Under the pieces are notes generated by a model, which did no database searches, was not told the origin of the DNA, and was given only the letters and a program-made list of their open reading frames with translations. DNA of 64,000 nucleotides from Pseudomonas sp. A34-9 (lineage in GTDB: Bacteria > Pseudomonadota > Gammaproteobacteria > Pseudomonadales > Pseudomonadaceae): the NCBI RefSeq assembly GCF_029543085.1, contig NZ_CP119967.1:6269001-6333000 (forward strand). Direction: 5' to 3'. A program made the translations under genes and the position numbers. Positions 9,175 through 18,219 of this stretch are shown piece by piece. How positions within the stretch are numbered: the stretch's first letter is position 1; each line of letters starts with the position of its first letter.

Positions 9175-10439
9175 GAAGCGCTGGTCGGGTTGTTGCTGGC
9201 GCTCGACGCAGCAGCTGGCGATGGCGCCGTCGAAGGGGTCGAGGTAGTAGCGGCTGGCGCAGCGGCTGCTGGCGTAGCCGGAGTGGCTGGCGCGGTTGGC
9301 TTGGCAGCTGGTTTGGCGGCAGTTGGTTTGGCAGCGGCTGGTTTGGCAGCGGCTGGTTTGGCAGCGGCTGGCTTTTTCACGGCTGGTTTTGCAGCTGGCT
9401 TGGCGGCCGCAGGCTTGGCAGCAGTGGTCGCTGGTTTAGCCACGGCGGCTGGCTTGGCTGCCGGTTTGGCCGTAGCCTTTACGGCTGGTTTTGCAGCCGG
9501 CTTGGCGGCAGTTTTTGCAGCCGGTTTAGCTGCAGCCGGTTTTGCGGCTGGCTTGGCAGCGGCGGTTTTCGCAGCAGGTTTTGCGGCTGGTTTGGCAGCG
9601 GCAGTTTTCGCTGGAGCAGCTTTGCTCGGGGCTGGTTTTGCAGCCGGTTTGGCAGCGGCGGCTTTCGCTGGAGCAGCTTTGCTCGGGGCTGGTTTTGCAG
9701 CCGGTTTGGCAGCGGCGGCTTTCGCTGGAGCAGCTTTGCTCGAGGCTGGTTTTGCAGCTGGCTTGGCAGCGGCAGTACGTGCAGCTGGCTTGGCGGCAGC
9801 TGGTTTCGCAGCAGTGGTTTTAGCCGCCAGTTTTGCAGCGCTCGCCGCAGCCGGTTTTTTCGCCGCAGGTTTTGCAGCGGTTTTGGCAGCTGGCTTGGCC
9901 GCCGCTTTCACCGGTGCCTTGGCAGCAGGTTTGGCCGCCGTTTTTGCAGCAGGTTTAGCTGCTGCAGTTTTTGCCGCAGGCTTGGCTGCCGCCGGTTTGG
10001 CAGCTGCTTTCTTCGCCGGTGCCGCAGCCGGTTTGGCAGCACGGGAGGACAAAACTTTGCCCACGGCTTCTTGAACGCGACCCACACCCTGGGCCAGTTT
10101 CAGGCTTTCCTGGGCATCGCGCTTGAGTTGCAGAATGTAGCTGCGAGTGTCGGACTGACGATCCTTCAAGGCATCGAGCAGGTCTTCCAGTTCTTTCACT
10201 GCGCCCTTGGCTTTAGTCTGTGCCTTGGCTTTGCCGGCGGCAGCTGCGTCCTGCAATTTGGTGCGGGACTTGTGCAGTTTTTCTTGCGCCTTGCCACGTT
10301 GCTTTTCCAGTTTGGCGAGCAGTTTTTCAGCATCAGCCAAAGCTTGGGAGCAAGCGTTTTCCAGATGCTCGAGCAGGCTGCCCGAGAGTTGTTGGAGTAA
10401 GTGCAACGGAGTATTTACAGGCTTCTTGGTGGCCGACAT
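9171..10439 (-). CDS. algP: AlgP, histone H1-like lysine/alanine/proline-rich protein
   Basis: A 422-residue protein. Residues 1-130 are a helical, partly coiled-coil domain (HLLQQLSGSLLEHLENACSQ, KLEKQRGKAQEKLHKSR, LEDLLDALKDRQSDT). From about 135 to 395 it is almost only KPAA/KTAA-type repeats, resembling eukaryotic histone H1 tails. In P. aeruginosa AlgP (AlgR3) was linked to alginate gene regulation and is encoded in the same order: yheS-like, algP, fkl, algQ. It probably binds DNA non-specifically. The DNA contains a 57-base tandem repeat (see separate entry), so the length is likely to vary between strains. Start MSATKKPVNTPLH has ribosome site GGAGG six to eight bases upstream. Confidence 0.92.
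   Translation of the reverse strand: MSATKKPVNTPLHLLQQLSGSLLEHLENACSQALADAEKLLAKLEKQRGKAQEKLHKSRTKLQDAAAAGKAKAQTKAKGAVKELEDLLDALKDRQSDTRSYILQLKRDAQESLKLAQGVGRVQEAVGKVLSSRAAKPAAAPAKKAAAKPAAAKPAAKTAAAKPAAKTAAKPAAKAPVKAAAKPAAKTAAKPAAKKPAAASAAKLAAKTTAAKPAAAKPAARTAAAKPAAKPASSKAAPAKAAAAKPAAKPAPSKAAPAKAAAAKPAAKPAPSKAAPAKTAAAKPAAKPAAKTAAAKPAAKPAAAKPAAKTAAKPAAKPAVKATAKPAAKPAAVAKPATTAAKPAAAKPAAKPAVKKPAAAKPAAAKPAAAKPTAAKPAAKPTAPATPATPAAAAPAATTSTPSTAPSPAAASSASNNPTSAS
9601..9771. repeat. Three tandem 57-base repeats inside algP
   Basis: Units at 9601-9657, 9658-9714 and 9715-9771 are nearly identical; each encodes 19 residues on the minus strand with a PAPSKAAPAK-type core. They lie in a wider stretch (about 9250-10030) of degenerate 12-base repeats encoding KPAA. 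In-frame copy-number change is expected. Confidence 0.85.
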
Positions 10440-10631
10440 GGTTTACCTCCTGGCTGACGTGAGTGCGGCTCATACTAGACCTCTGCAGTTACCGCCGCTA
10501 GGGCATCTTGACAGTATCGAATGCGTTGCGTTGCACCGGATCGAAAATGTTCTGCGCGAAGTCAAAAGCAGTTCACCGTTGCAGACCTTCGCGCTGGCAT
10601 AATCCACCGCATCTCAGGACGGAGAGTGCCC

Positions 10632-11297
10632 ATGTCGCGCTACTTTTTTTTATCCCTCTGCATGATTTTTACGGCCGCTCACGCGGACGAAAAAACCACC
10701 GCGAACGATGCTCACGATCTGGCCTACAGCCTCGGTGCCAGCCTCGGTGAACGGCTGCGCCAGGAAGTCCCGCAACTGCAGATTCAGGCGCTGATCGATG
10801 GCTTGCAGCAAGCCTATCAAGGCAAGCCGCTGGCGCTGAGCGAAGCACGTATCGAGCAGATTCTGGCCGATCATGAAGCGCAAAATGCCGAACACTCTGC
10901 ACAGCCTTCAAGCGATGCGGCGATGGAAAACGAGCAGCGTTTTCTCACCGCTGAAAAAGCCAAACCGGGCGTGAAGGAACTGGCCGATGGCATCCTGCTC
11001 ACCGAGCTGACACCTGGCACGGGGACCAAGGCCGGCCCTGATGGAAAAGTGCAGGTGCTGTACGTCGGCCGACTACCCGACGGCACCGTGTTCGATCAGA
11101 ACACTCAGCCGCAATGGTTCAATCTCGACAGTGTGATTGCCGGTTGGCGCACCGCGTTGCAGAACATGCCGGTGGGTGCGAAATGGCGACTGGTGATTCC
11201 ATCGGATCAGGCCTATGGCGCCGACGGCGCCGGCGACCTGATCGCACCGTTCACACCGCTGGTGTTCGAAGTCGAATTGCGTGGCGCGACGAGTTGA
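10632..11297 (+). CDS. fkl: FKBP-type peptidyl-prolyl cis-trans isomerase, exported
   Basis: A 221-residue protein. The signal peptide MSRYFFLSLCMIFTAAHA is followed by an FKBP_N dimerisation domain (DLAYSLGASLGERLRQEVP, about 27-125) and a C-terminal FKBP domain (VQVLYVGRLPDGTVFDQ, VIAGWRTALQNMPVGAKWRL, IPSDQAYGADGAG, PFTPLVFEVEL). The order matches Mip/FkpA proteins, which speed prolyl isomerisation and act as chaperones in the periplasm. The ATG at 10632 is preceded by ACGGAGAG; longer in-frame starts lack a signal peptide. It is divergent from algP, as in P. aeruginosa. Confidence 0.9.
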   Translation: MSRYFFLSLCMIFTAAHADEKTTANDAHDLAYSLGASLGERLRQEVPQLQIQALIDGLQQAYQGKPLALSEARIEQILADHEAQNAEHSAQPSSDAAMENEQRFLTAEKAKPGVKELADGILLTELTPGTGTKAGPDGKVQVLYVGRLPDGTVFDQNTQPQWFNLDSVIAGWRTALQNMPVGAKWRLVIPSDQAYGADGAGDLIAPFTPLVFEVELRGATS

Positions 11298-11305
11298 ACA
11301 GGCAA

Positions 11306-11340
11306 TAAAAAACGGTGCGCCTGGGGCGCACCGTTTTTTT
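11306..11340. terminator. Rho-independent terminator between fkl and algQ
   Basis: Stem AACGGTGCGCC/GGCGCACCGTT closed by a short loop and flanked by an A-tract and TTTTTTT. The two genes converge here, so it can serve both. Confidence 0.9.
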
Positions 11341-11356
11341 GGATCAAAGAAAAGTA

Positions 11357-11815
11357 TCAGGCCTGAACCGGATCTTCTTCCTTGTGCGCTGTGTGCAGCA
11401 CTTCAATCAAGCAGTCTTCAAGCTCGAAGCGCTCGTGCAGCAGACCGCCGAGCTCCTTGAATTTCTCGGCTACGCATTTGCCTTCATCGCACAGGTCGTT
11501 GAAAGCGAGCAGCTTTTCGGTGATGACATCGATGCGTGGATAGAGGGTCTCGGCGAGTTCGAGGCCACGCTTGTCGTTGAACGCCTTGGCTTCGCCCGTC
11601 AGCTGTTCGTAGATCTCGAAGTGCCCGGCCGAGACGTAATCGACCAGCACGCCGCAGAATTCCTGCAAGGGCTTGCGGTTCTCGGCCAACGACTCAGGCT
11701 GCGCACCGAGTTTGTCGTAGGCACCGATCAGCTCTTCACGCTCTTGCAACCAGCGGTCGATCAGCAGATGAACTCCACCCCAACGTTCCTGAGCATTCTG
11801 ACAACTTTCGAGCAT
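11357..11815 (-). CDS. algQ: AlgQ/Rsd, anti-sigma70 factor
   Basis: A 152-residue helical protein, [20 protein letters not shown] onward, matching AlgQ/Rsd over its length, including [38 protein letters not shown] and a C-terminal helix with [15 protein letters not shown]. Rsd binds region 4 of the housekeeping sigma factor and shifts RNA polymerase towards alternative sigma factors in stationary phase; AlgQ in P. aeruginosa also influences alginate and siderophore genes. An in-frame ATG at 11842 would add nine residues, but the conserved N-terminus begins at 11815. Confidence 0.92.
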   Translation of the reverse strand: MLESCQNAQERWGGVHLLIDRWLQEREELIGAYDKLGAQPESLAENRKPLQEFCGVLVDYVSAGHFEIYEQLTGEAKAFNDKRGLELAETLYPRIDVITEKLLAFNDLCDEGKCVAEKFKELGGLLHERFELEDCLIEVLHTAHKEEDPVQA

Positions 11816-11998
11816 GGCGATCTCTCTTCCCTTGTGGGTCATGCTGCTCTACACCCGCGCCCCTCTTTTGATTTTGGCTTGGGGGACGGCCGGGCAGAGC
11901 GTCATCGAGCAACATAAATCCAATGACACGTGCGGGCCAGATTATGCCCGCACGCCTATGGCTTCAAGGTACGCAGGAGATAAAGTTCATACAAGTGT

Positions 11999-12550
11999 TT
12001 AATCCCGCAGCAGCACCGAGTGCGACGCTTCGCCGCTGAGCGGGCGTTGCAGAGCACTCCAGACCAGCCGCAACAATTGATACACCGCCAGAATCGAGAC
12101 CGCGACGAAGAACAGCAGGCTCCACTCCGGGATGCTCAGGTCAAACAGCGTCCAGGAAATTTCCGCACAATCGGCGCCACCGCTGAACATTTTTTGCAAG
12201 GCGCAGATCCAGGGCAGGCCACTGAACAATGTATCCGTGGCAGGCGTGCAATTGAGCAGTTGCAGCACCGGATCGCTCTGTATCAATACCTGCCGCCAGG
12301 CCGCCGTGGTGCCTCCCAGGCTCGCGCCCAGGGTCAACAGCCAGTAAAACCACAAACCAACACGCTTGGGGCCATGCACCGCTGCCACACCACTGGACAC
12401 GCACAGTAGCGTAAGGAACAGACGCTGCACCAGGCACAGGCTGCACGGCGTCAGACCGACAGCATATTCAAGATAATAGGAAGCTCCCAGAGCAAAGGCC
12501 CCCGCAGTGAAAGCCATGAAGAACAAGGAGCGTGAGCAGGCCAACGACAT
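11999..12550 (-). CDS. dsbB: Disulfide bond formation protein B (DsbB/DsbH)
   Basis: A 183-residue inner-membrane protein with four predicted helices. The first periplasmic loop carries the CxxC pair in GLTPCSLCLVQR (about residues 36-39). The second loop holds the other pair, in LLNCTPATD and FSGGADCAE. Arg after the CxxC (LVQR) is the usual quinone-contact residue. DsbB reoxidises DsbA with ubiquinone. In PAO1 the corresponding gene, dsbH, also lies beside algQ, so this may be the DsbH paralogue. The start MSLACSRSLFF fits a membrane N-terminus. Confidence 0.88.
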   Translation of the reverse strand: MSLACSRSLFFMAFTAGAFALGASYYLEYAVGLTPCSLCLVQRLFLTLLCVSSGVAAVHGPKRVGLWFYWLLTLGASLGGTTAAWRQVLIQSDPVLQLLNCTPATDTLFSGLPWICALQKMFSGGADCAEISWTLFDLSIPEWSLLFFVAVSILAVYQLLRLVWSALQRPLSGEASHSVLLRD

Positions 12551-12744
12551 GGCTTTTCCGTAACAGTAGAGACAGACGGTTACGGTAGAGGAAAGCGTGT
12601 CAGCCTTTCAAGGCAAGGCCCTGCCGACAGTTCACCAGAGGTGTAGGGAAAACCCGACAGGTTCGATAGGAATCGGTGCAACCCGCTGTAGGACTTCGCC
12701 TCAAGCGCTTACTGAAGTTGAAATTTCAGCCACAAAAGGTAAGC

Positions 12745-12762
12745 GAGGGGGCAACCCCCCTC
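12745..12762 (-). terminator. Possible terminator of the heme operon
   Basis: Hairpin GAGGGGG/CCCCCCTC with a three-base loop just after the hemY stop, followed on the minus strand by the weak tract CTTACCTTTTG. The stem is strong but the T-run is poor. Confidence 0.4.
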
Positions 12763-12768
12763 ACCACT

Positions 12769-14007
12769 TCAGGCGTGAGCCAGAACCGGCAGCGGTGCCG
12801 CCAAAAGGCGTTCATCCAGCAGGCCAAGGCCTTCCTGAAACAACTGATTGCTGCGCTCGGTATCGCCCAACTGTGCGAGCAAGCGCGCCAGTTCCGCGCA
12901 GGCTTCCGGATTGCGCTGCACACGCAGACTGCTTTCCAGATAATCCCGCGCCTTGCCCCACAGACTTGTTTGCAGGCACAGACGGCCGAGGGTCAACAGC
13001 AAGCTCGGATCGTTCGGATGATCCTTCAGCCAGCCTTCAGCGGTTTGTAACTGACGGGCCGGATCGCTGCCGCGCACCAGACCGTAGAGACGGGCCAGAT
13101 GGCTGTCGTACTTGCGCTTGAGGGCGGTGCGCAGCACGGCTTCCGCTTCGACCTGAGCACCCAACTGCCGCAGCTGTTCGGCGTACGCCAGCACCAGGGG
13201 CGGCTCCTGACGCTGAGCTGAGGTGAGTTGCTCCCAGGCGCGCGTGAGCGACTGCAAGCCGACGCTCCCATCCTCTTCGCGCTGCGCTGCCAGCGAAAGG
13301 TTTTCACCCCAGGCGCGGCGTTCCAGTTCAGCCAGTTCGGCGGGTGGCAGGACTTTGTCCTTGCGCAACTCCGGCAGCAAACGAATCACCGCCGACCATT
13401 CGCCGCGCTGCTGGTACAAGCGCTGCAACTGGCGCAGCGTCTGCGCATTGTGCGGATGGCGATCGTGCATCGCTTGCAGGGTCACCAAGGCACCGTCGGT
13501 ATCGCCACGGTCGGTCTGCAACTGCGCATGGCTCAGAGCGATAGCCAGTTCTGCTTGAGGCTGACGCTCCAGTGCGCGCTCCAGCAAACGATCACACTCT
13601 TGGTAATTGCCTTGCTCATTGGCCGCGCGGGCAGCGCCGAGGTAGTACAGCAATGGCTGGCGCTCGGCTTCAGCCGCTCGATAAAGATGACGTTGGGCAC
13701 TGGCCCAGCGACCTTCGGCCAGATCCAGTTGACCGTGCTCGATCGCCACCTGCACGCGCCGACTGCGGTTACGGCGCGACCAGGGATTGACCACGCCAGT
13801 GGAGGTCATGACCAGCTCGACCAACGCCTTGATGCCCCAGATCAGCAGCCACAGCACCGCAATCACCGCGAGTGTCGCCCACAGGCTCGACTCGTAGCGG
13901 AAGCTCTTGTAGGCCACCAGCACGTAACCGGAATGCTCGGCAATCGCCAGACCCAGTGCAGCGGTTGCAGCGATCACCAGAAACACAATCACATACAGGC
14001 GTTTCAT
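12769..14007 (-). CDS. hemY: HemY, TPR membrane protein of the heme operon
   Basis: A 412-residue protein with two N-terminal membrane helices (LYVIVFLVIAATAALGLAIA and LWATLAVIAVLWLLIWGIKAL) and a HemY_N domain, followed from about residue 95 by TPR-like helical repeats (RWASAQRHLYRAAEAERQPL, YQECDRLLERALERQP, ARLYGLVRGSDPARQLQTAE). HemY of gammaproteobacteria is encoded after hemX; its exact task in heme synthesis is unclear, and it is not the Bacillus oxidase of the same name. Its ATG overlaps the hemX stop by four bases. Confidence 0.92.
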   Translation of the reverse strand: MKRLYVIVFLVIAATAALGLAIAEHSGYVLVAYKSFRYESSLWATLAVIAVLWLLIWGIKALVELVMTSTGVVNPWSRRNRSRRVQVAIEHGQLDLAEGRWASAQRHLYRAAEAERQPLLYYLGAARAANEQGNYQECDRLLERALERQPQAELAIALSHAQLQTDRGDTDGALVTLQAMHDRHPHNAQTLRQLQRLYQQRGEWSAVIRLLPELRKDKVLPPAELAELERRAWGENLSLAAQREEDGSVGLQSLTRAWEQLTSAQRQEPPLVLAYAEQLRQLGAQVEAEAVLRTALKRKYDSHLARLYGLVRGSDPARQLQTAEGWLKDHPNDPSLLLTLGRLCLQTSLWGKARDYLESSLRVQRNPEACAELARLLAQLGDTERSNQLFQEGLGLLDERLLAAPLPVLAHA

Positions 14008-15146
14008 GGCGTAGTCTCCTGCGCGGTGTTGGCGGCAGGTTTGGCGAAGGGTTTCACCGATTCTTCGGCATTGACATTGCGCCGCTCAAGATAGGCTTGC
14101 ACCGCACTCAGCGTGCCGGCCAGATCCGGCGTCGTGACCGTGACCGGTTCCTTGCTGAGCTCGGCGACCTGCTCGAGCATCACTTTGCTTTGCGGATTGT
14201 CCGGGTTGAAATTGCCCTTGAGGACATCACGCGCCTCAGCCAGCGCCTGGCTGTAGACCGGGGCCTGCCCGTTGAGCGCGGCCCACTGCGCCTGCTCCAG
14301 TGCCAGGCTCAGGGCCAGACGCACCTGACTCAGGCTCTGCCCGGCCAGCAGTGGCCGCACATTCTTGTCGGCATTGAAATCGATACGGATGTAGCGCGAG
14401 ACCTTGTCCCACCACTGCGCCCAGCGACTGGCGCCGTCACCGTCGGCGGTCAGGCCCAGCAGCGACTCGCCGCGATCCTTGTACTCCGGCGCCAGCTCGG
14501 TGAGGTCGATGACCTGATCACGCAACGCGCCGAGACGCAGGAACAAACCGGTACGATCCGGTTGTGCAGTGCTGCGCAGCGCCACCAGGGTTTTCGCCAC
14601 TTGTTCGCGAGCGGCGAAGGAGCCGGGATCGTTTTGCTCACGGAGGATTTCGTCAGCGCCCTGCACCAGCGCCTGAGCGCTGCTGATGTCCTGCAACGCC
14701 GAAAGACGCAGGCTGGCCAGACGCAGCAAATGCTCGGCCTCGGCCAGGCGCCAGTCCTTGCGACTGGCGCCCAACACCGTTTCCAGACGCTGATTGAGGC
14801 GTTGTTGATCGCCCTGAAGCTGCGTCACCAGACGCTGGCGCTCGGCAAGTTCGTCGGCACCCGGCAACTGCGCGAGACGCTCGGTCAGACGCTGCTCATT
14901 GAGCTTCAGACTCTGCGCCTGATCGTTCAATGCCTGCACTTCACCGGATTGCTGCTGAGTATTGGTCTGCAGGTGACGGACCTGCCAGACACCCCAGCCA
15001 CCGATCGCGACGCCGGCAGCGCCGAGCAACAAGGCGACGATGGCCAGTCCATTGCCTCGGCGCGGCTCTATGGCCGGCGGTGGAGTTTCAACCTGGGTTT
15101 CAATCACAGGCTGGACGTCATCTTTAGGCAAGGCTGTTTCGCTCAC
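14004..15146 (-). CDS. hemX: HemX, uroporphyrinogen operon membrane protein
   Basis: A 380-residue protein. A cytoplasmic stretch of about 30 residues with prolines is followed by a single membrane helix (GLAIVALLLGAAGVAIGGWG), then a long coiled coil (QTNTQQQSGEVQALNDQAQS to LQGDQQRLNQRLETVLG), and the HemX domain with WRLAEAEHLLRLASLRLSALQD. The family is often labelled uroporphyrin-III C-methyltransferase, but no methyltransferase motif is visible here; a scaffold role is more likely. It lies 16 bases after hemD and overlaps hemY by four bases. Confidence 0.92.
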   Translation of the reverse strand: MSETALPKDDVQPVIETQVETPPPAIEPRRGNGLAIVALLLGAAGVAIGGWGVWQVRHLQTNTQQQSGEVQALNDQAQSLKLNEQRLTERLAQLPGADELAERQRLVTQLQGDQQRLNQRLETVLGASRKDWRLAEAEHLLRLASLRLSALQDISSAQALVQGADEILREQNDPGSFAAREQVAKTLVALRSTAQPDRTGLFLRLGALRDQVIDLTELAPEYKDRGESLLGLTADGDGASRWAQWWDKVSRYIRIDFNADKNVRPLLAGQSLSQVRLALSLALEQAQWAALNGQAPVYSQALAEARDVLKGNFNPDNPQSKVMLEQVAELSKEPVTVTTPDLAGTLSAVQAYLERRNVNAEESVKPFAKPAANTAQETTP

Positions 15147-15162
15147 GTATCCATCCTTTGCA

Positions 15163-15924
15163 TTAGAAAACGGGTACGGGATGCTCCCGTAACGCCGTCA
15201 GCAAAGCCGCGGCACTCGCGCCGCGGCAATCCACAACTGTTTGAGCCCCGGCGGCACGTGCCAGCTCGGCGACTCTTGGGCTTGGAACAAACAACGGCAA
15301 CGCCGCGATGGTCGGCCAGGCATCACCGGCCATTTGGCGCAGGTGCTCGAAACCCTGTCCACTGCTGACCACCAGCCCGTTCAAGCGTTCCGCTTCGATC
15401 CGCCGTGACAGCTCCTTCGGGGCGTAGGCTGGCAAGTCGCGTCGATACAATTCCAGATACTCGACACTAGCACCTCGCTCACGCAAGCGCTCGGCGAGCA
15501 GCTCACGCCCACCCTCTCCACGCAGGATCAATACCTGCGCCCCGGGCTGGCTGACCGCCTCACGCAGACGCGGCAATTGCAGCAAGGCTTCGCTGTCATC
15601 GCCGTCAGCCGGGAAGCTGACGTCGAGACCGTGATCGCGAAGAATCTGCGCGGTTGCCGCACCGACGCTGAACCACGGCATCGCCAGCGAAGACGAGCTG
15701 CCGAGCAGGTCCACCGCAATGCGTGCCGCCGGTTTGCTGACCACAATCACCGCGTTACAACGCGGCAACTGCGCAATCGCCTGACGAATTTTGTCAGAGA
15801 CTGGCAGCGCGACAATGTCCAGAAGCGGCAAACAGCTACTGAAAACCCCCTGCACTGCCAACGTCTGCGCCAGCGCCGTACAGTCATCCGCAGGGCGCGT
15901 CAGCAGCAGGCGCCAGCTGGTCAC
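15163..15924 (-). CDS. hemD: Uroporphyrinogen-III synthase
   Basis: A 253-residue HemD-family protein that closes and isomerises hydroxymethylbilane to uroporphyrinogen III in the cytosol. It begins [20 protein letters not shown], with the two-lobed HemD pattern: [17 protein letters not shown] and [11 protein letters not shown] in one lobe, and [31 protein letters not shown] and [16 protein letters not shown] in the other. HemD is poorly conserved in general; the context between hemC and hemX makes the call secure. Its ATG overlaps the hemC stop by four bases. Confidence 0.93.
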   Translation of the reverse strand: MTSWRLLLTRPADDCTALAQTLAVQGVFSSCLPLLDIVALPVSDKIRQAIAQLPRCNAVIVVSKPAARIAVDLLGSSSSLAMPWFSVGAATAQILRDHGLDVSFPADGDDSEALLQLPRLREAVSQPGAQVLILRGEGGRELLAERLRERGASVEYLELYRRDLPAYAPKELSRRIEAERLNGLVVSSGQGFEHLRQMAGDAWPTIAALPLFVPSPRVAELARAAGAQTVVDCRGASAAALLTALREHPVPVF

Positions 15925-16862
15925 TCGTGACCTGCCTCGCCGTACACCGCTTTGAGAATATCGTCGGCGCCCTGGCTGAGCAGATCTTCAGCCACCTTCA
16001 CGCCCAGTGCTTCGGCATCCGCGCGTGGCGCACGCGCCTCGGCGCTGAGCAACTTGCCGCCACTCGGCTCACCGACCAGACCACGCAGCCACAACTGCTC
16101 GCCTTCGAGCACGGCGTAGCAGGCGATCGGTACCTGGCAGCCGCCATTCAAATGTTTGTTGAGGGCACGTTCAGCGGTGACCCGCGACGAGGTATCGGCG
16201 TGATGCAGCGGCGCGAGCAAGGCGTGAATTTGTGTGTCGGCGCTGCGGCATTCGATACCGACCGCGCCCTGGCCACCGGCCGGGAGGCTGTCATCAACGC
16301 TGATCGCCGAGGTGATGCGCTCTTCAAAACCGAGACGGATCAAACCGGCCGCTGCGAGGATGATCGCGTCGTACTCACCGGCATCGAGTTTGGCCAGACG
16401 GGTGTTGACGTTGCCGCGCAGGAAGCGGATCTGCAGGTCGGGGCGACGGGTCAGCAACTGTGCCTGACGACGCAGGCTGGAGGTGCCAACGATGCTGCCG
16501 GCAGGCAATGCCTCAAGGCTGGTGTAGGTATTGGACACGAAGGCATCGCGCGGGTCTTCACGCTCGCAGATGCAGAACAGACCGAGGCCTTCCGGGAAGT
16601 CCATCGGCACGTCTTTCATCGAGTGCACGGCGATGTCGGCTTCATTTTCCAGCAGCGCAGTTTCCAGTTCCTTGACGAACAGGCCCTTGCCGCCGATCTT
16701 CGACAGCGGCGAATCGAGCAGCTTGTCGCCGCGACTGACCATGGGCACCAGCGTCACCAGCAGGCCCGGATGGGCCGCTTCCAGACGGGCTTTGACGTAT
16801 TCGGCCTGCCAGAGGGCCAGCGCACTTTTACGGGTGGCGATGCGGATTTCGCGAGAGGACAT
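15921..16862 (-). CDS. hemC: Porphobilinogen deaminase (hydroxymethylbilane synthase)
   Basis: A 313-residue HemC, the usual length. It polymerises four porphobilinogens into hydroxymethylbilane. Seen: [19 protein letters not shown] at the N-terminus, the active-site loop [15 protein letters not shown] (with the catalytic Asp), [25 protein letters not shown], and the cofactor-binding cysteine in [14 protein letters not shown]. It is the first heme gene after algR, with a gap of 137 bases. Confidence 0.96.
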   Translation of the reverse strand: MSSREIRIATRKSALALWQAEYVKARLEAAHPGLLVTLVPMVSRGDKLLDSPLSKIGGKGLFVKELETALLENEADIAVHSMKDVPMDFPEGLGLFCICEREDPRDAFVSNTYTSLEALPAGSIVGTSSLRRQAQLLTRRPDLQIRFLRGNVNTRLAKLDAGEYDAIILAAAGLIRLGFEERITSAISVDDSLPAGGQGAVGIECRSADTQIHALLAPLHHADTSSRVTAERALNKHLNGGCQVPIACYAVLEGEQLWLRGLVGEPSGGKLLSAEARAPRADAEALGVKVAEDLLSQGADDILKAVYGEAGHE

Positions 16863-16999
16863 GGATCAATCCGTACTGAATAGATACGGCGGATAATAAC
16901 AGCTCAGCCAAATCCACTTTGACTTGAATCAGAGTCGACGCGGCCTCCCTGGCCCGCATGTCCGGCAAAAAGGAACTGGCGCAATCCGCAATGACCGGG

Positions 17000-17746
17000 T
17001 TACAGGCCCTGCATCATCTTGCGCACACCGGCCACATGCCGACGGCTGACGATCAGCGCGTCACCATTGAGCCCTTTGAGGAACAGCTGGAAATGCCCCA
17101 GCGGCGTGCGTTGCAGGCGTTCAATACGGTCGCGGGCGACCAGCGCGTTGCGGTGGATACGCACGAAGCGCTCGCCGAATTCGTCTTCCAGCGCCTTGAG
17201 CGGCTCGTCCAGCAGCACTTCGCCGGCCTCATGGCGCAAGGTCACGTATTTATGGTCAGCAATAAAATAGACCACCTGATCCAGCGGGATCAGTTCGATG
17301 CCTTTGCGGGTGCGGGCGCTGATGTGGCTGCGCGGGCCGGTTCCGCTTTCGGCAGCGGGACGGGTCAGGGCCGAGAGTTGCGCCCGGTTGGGACGTTCCG
17401 CCCGTTTCAGGGCGTCATGCAGATGTTCGGTTCGCACGGGTTTCACCACATAGCCCACGGCGCTGGCCTGCAGGGCTTCCACGGCAAATTCATCGGGGCT
17501 GGTGCAAAACACCACGGCGGGCGGCGTTTCTCGTTCGCACAGACGGGCAGCGACTTGCAGGCCATCGAGGCCCGGCATGCGGATATCAAGCAGCACGATA
17601 TCCGGTTTGTGGCTGTCGATCAGTGCCAACGCCTCCTCGCCATTCGTGGCGCTGGGCTCCAGAACTGTATAACCCTCGAGCTCGCTCACCATTCGGCTGA
17701 GGCGCTCGCGAGCCAGTGGTTCGTCATCAACGATCAGGACATTCAT
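17000..17746 (-). CDS. algR: AlgR, LytTR-type response regulator
   Basis: A 248-residue response regulator of exactly the expected length. The receiver (1-115) has the acidic pair D7-D8, phosphoacceptor D54 in VLLDIRMPGLDG, and Lys in VVKPVRTEH. The C-terminal LytTR DNA-binding domain (about 140-245) includes ISARTRKGIELIPLDQVVYF, RIHRNALVARDRIERL and GDALIVSRRHVAGVRKM. In P. aeruginosa AlgR controls alginate, twitching motility (fimU operon) and other genes and is partnered by FimS/AlgZ. Here that kinase gene is missing apart from a relic just upstream. The start is taken at MNVLIVDDEPL, not the in-frame ATG at 17779. Confidence 0.95.
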   Translation of the reverse strand: MNVLIVDDEPLARERLSRMVSELEGYTVLEPSATNGEEALALIDSHKPDIVLLDIRMPGLDGLQVAARLCERETPPAVVFCTSPDEFAVEALQASAVGYVVKPVRTEHLHDALKRAERPNRAQLSALTRPAAESGTGPRSHISARTRKGIELIPLDQVVYFIADHKYVTLRHEAGEVLLDEPLKALEDEFGERFVRIHRNALVARDRIERLQRTPLGHFQLFLKGLNGDALIVSRRHVAGVRKMMQGL

Positions 17747-17946
17747 ATTGCGCTGGATTCCTGCGTGAGTCTCGCACAAGGATAGCGTAGACAGGTGAAG
17801 TGACGTCCGTCACCGCGATCCACGCTAAGACTAGCCCGAGCGCCAAAAAGTGCCGTACGTCGGCCAGCAATATTTGCCAGTGTCCGGGTCGTACTGCTCA
17901 AAGCCCGCTGTTTCCTGCGTTTCTCACGGGGATTGCCGAAGGACAA
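17747..17946 (-). pseudogene. algZ: Relic of the algZ/fimS sensor kinase (C-terminal end only)
   Basis: Read on the minus strand, the 60 codons before algR translate as ...TRTLANIAGRRTALFG, then ARASLSVDRGDGRHFTCLRY and PCARLTQ. This resembles the end of a LytS/AlgZ-type histidine kinase (G2-box region LANxxxRLxLLFG followed by the last strands), and it lies where P. aeruginosa has fimS/algZ. There is no room for the remaining roughly 300 residues before argH at 18220, and the upstream sequence holds no kinase motif. The frame runs to about 17770-17760 and into the algR start without a clear own stop. I infer a deletion that kept only the 3' end, perhaps because it carries the algR promoter. 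Confidence 0.55.
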
Positions 17947-18219
17947 TTACACCCACCCCCCTCTTCTTATAGTCGGCGGCCAGACCTTTGCGCGATCTGC
18001 AGTCGCGCCGACCCTTATGTCCTACTGTAGACGCTCGTCGGGCCGATATTGCTCAATCGAAAAATATCCTTGCGCAAATCCCCCGGGTGCAGCGCCGACT
18101 ATGGCGCACACAATGAGAAAAAAACGTATCGACCGGTGTCAGCGACAGTCTGGGCAACCCTGTTATTATCCGCGCCAGCGTTTCACGCCTTTTTTCTTCA
18201 AGCCGATACGAGCGAATTC
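17947..18219. other. algR-argH intergenic region, no gene seen
   Basis: No convincing coding sequence on either strand. The rest of the gap, after the kinase relic, must hold the argH promoter and possibly the algR one, but I could not pick a convincing -35/-10 pair. A purine-poor argH leader precedes the ATG. Confidence 0.5.

Noticed and set aside
9190..10074. 294-codon frame on the plus strand across algP, glycine/leucine/alanine-rich
   Set aside because: It is the reverse-strand image of the KPAA repeats; no ribosome site, no known family.
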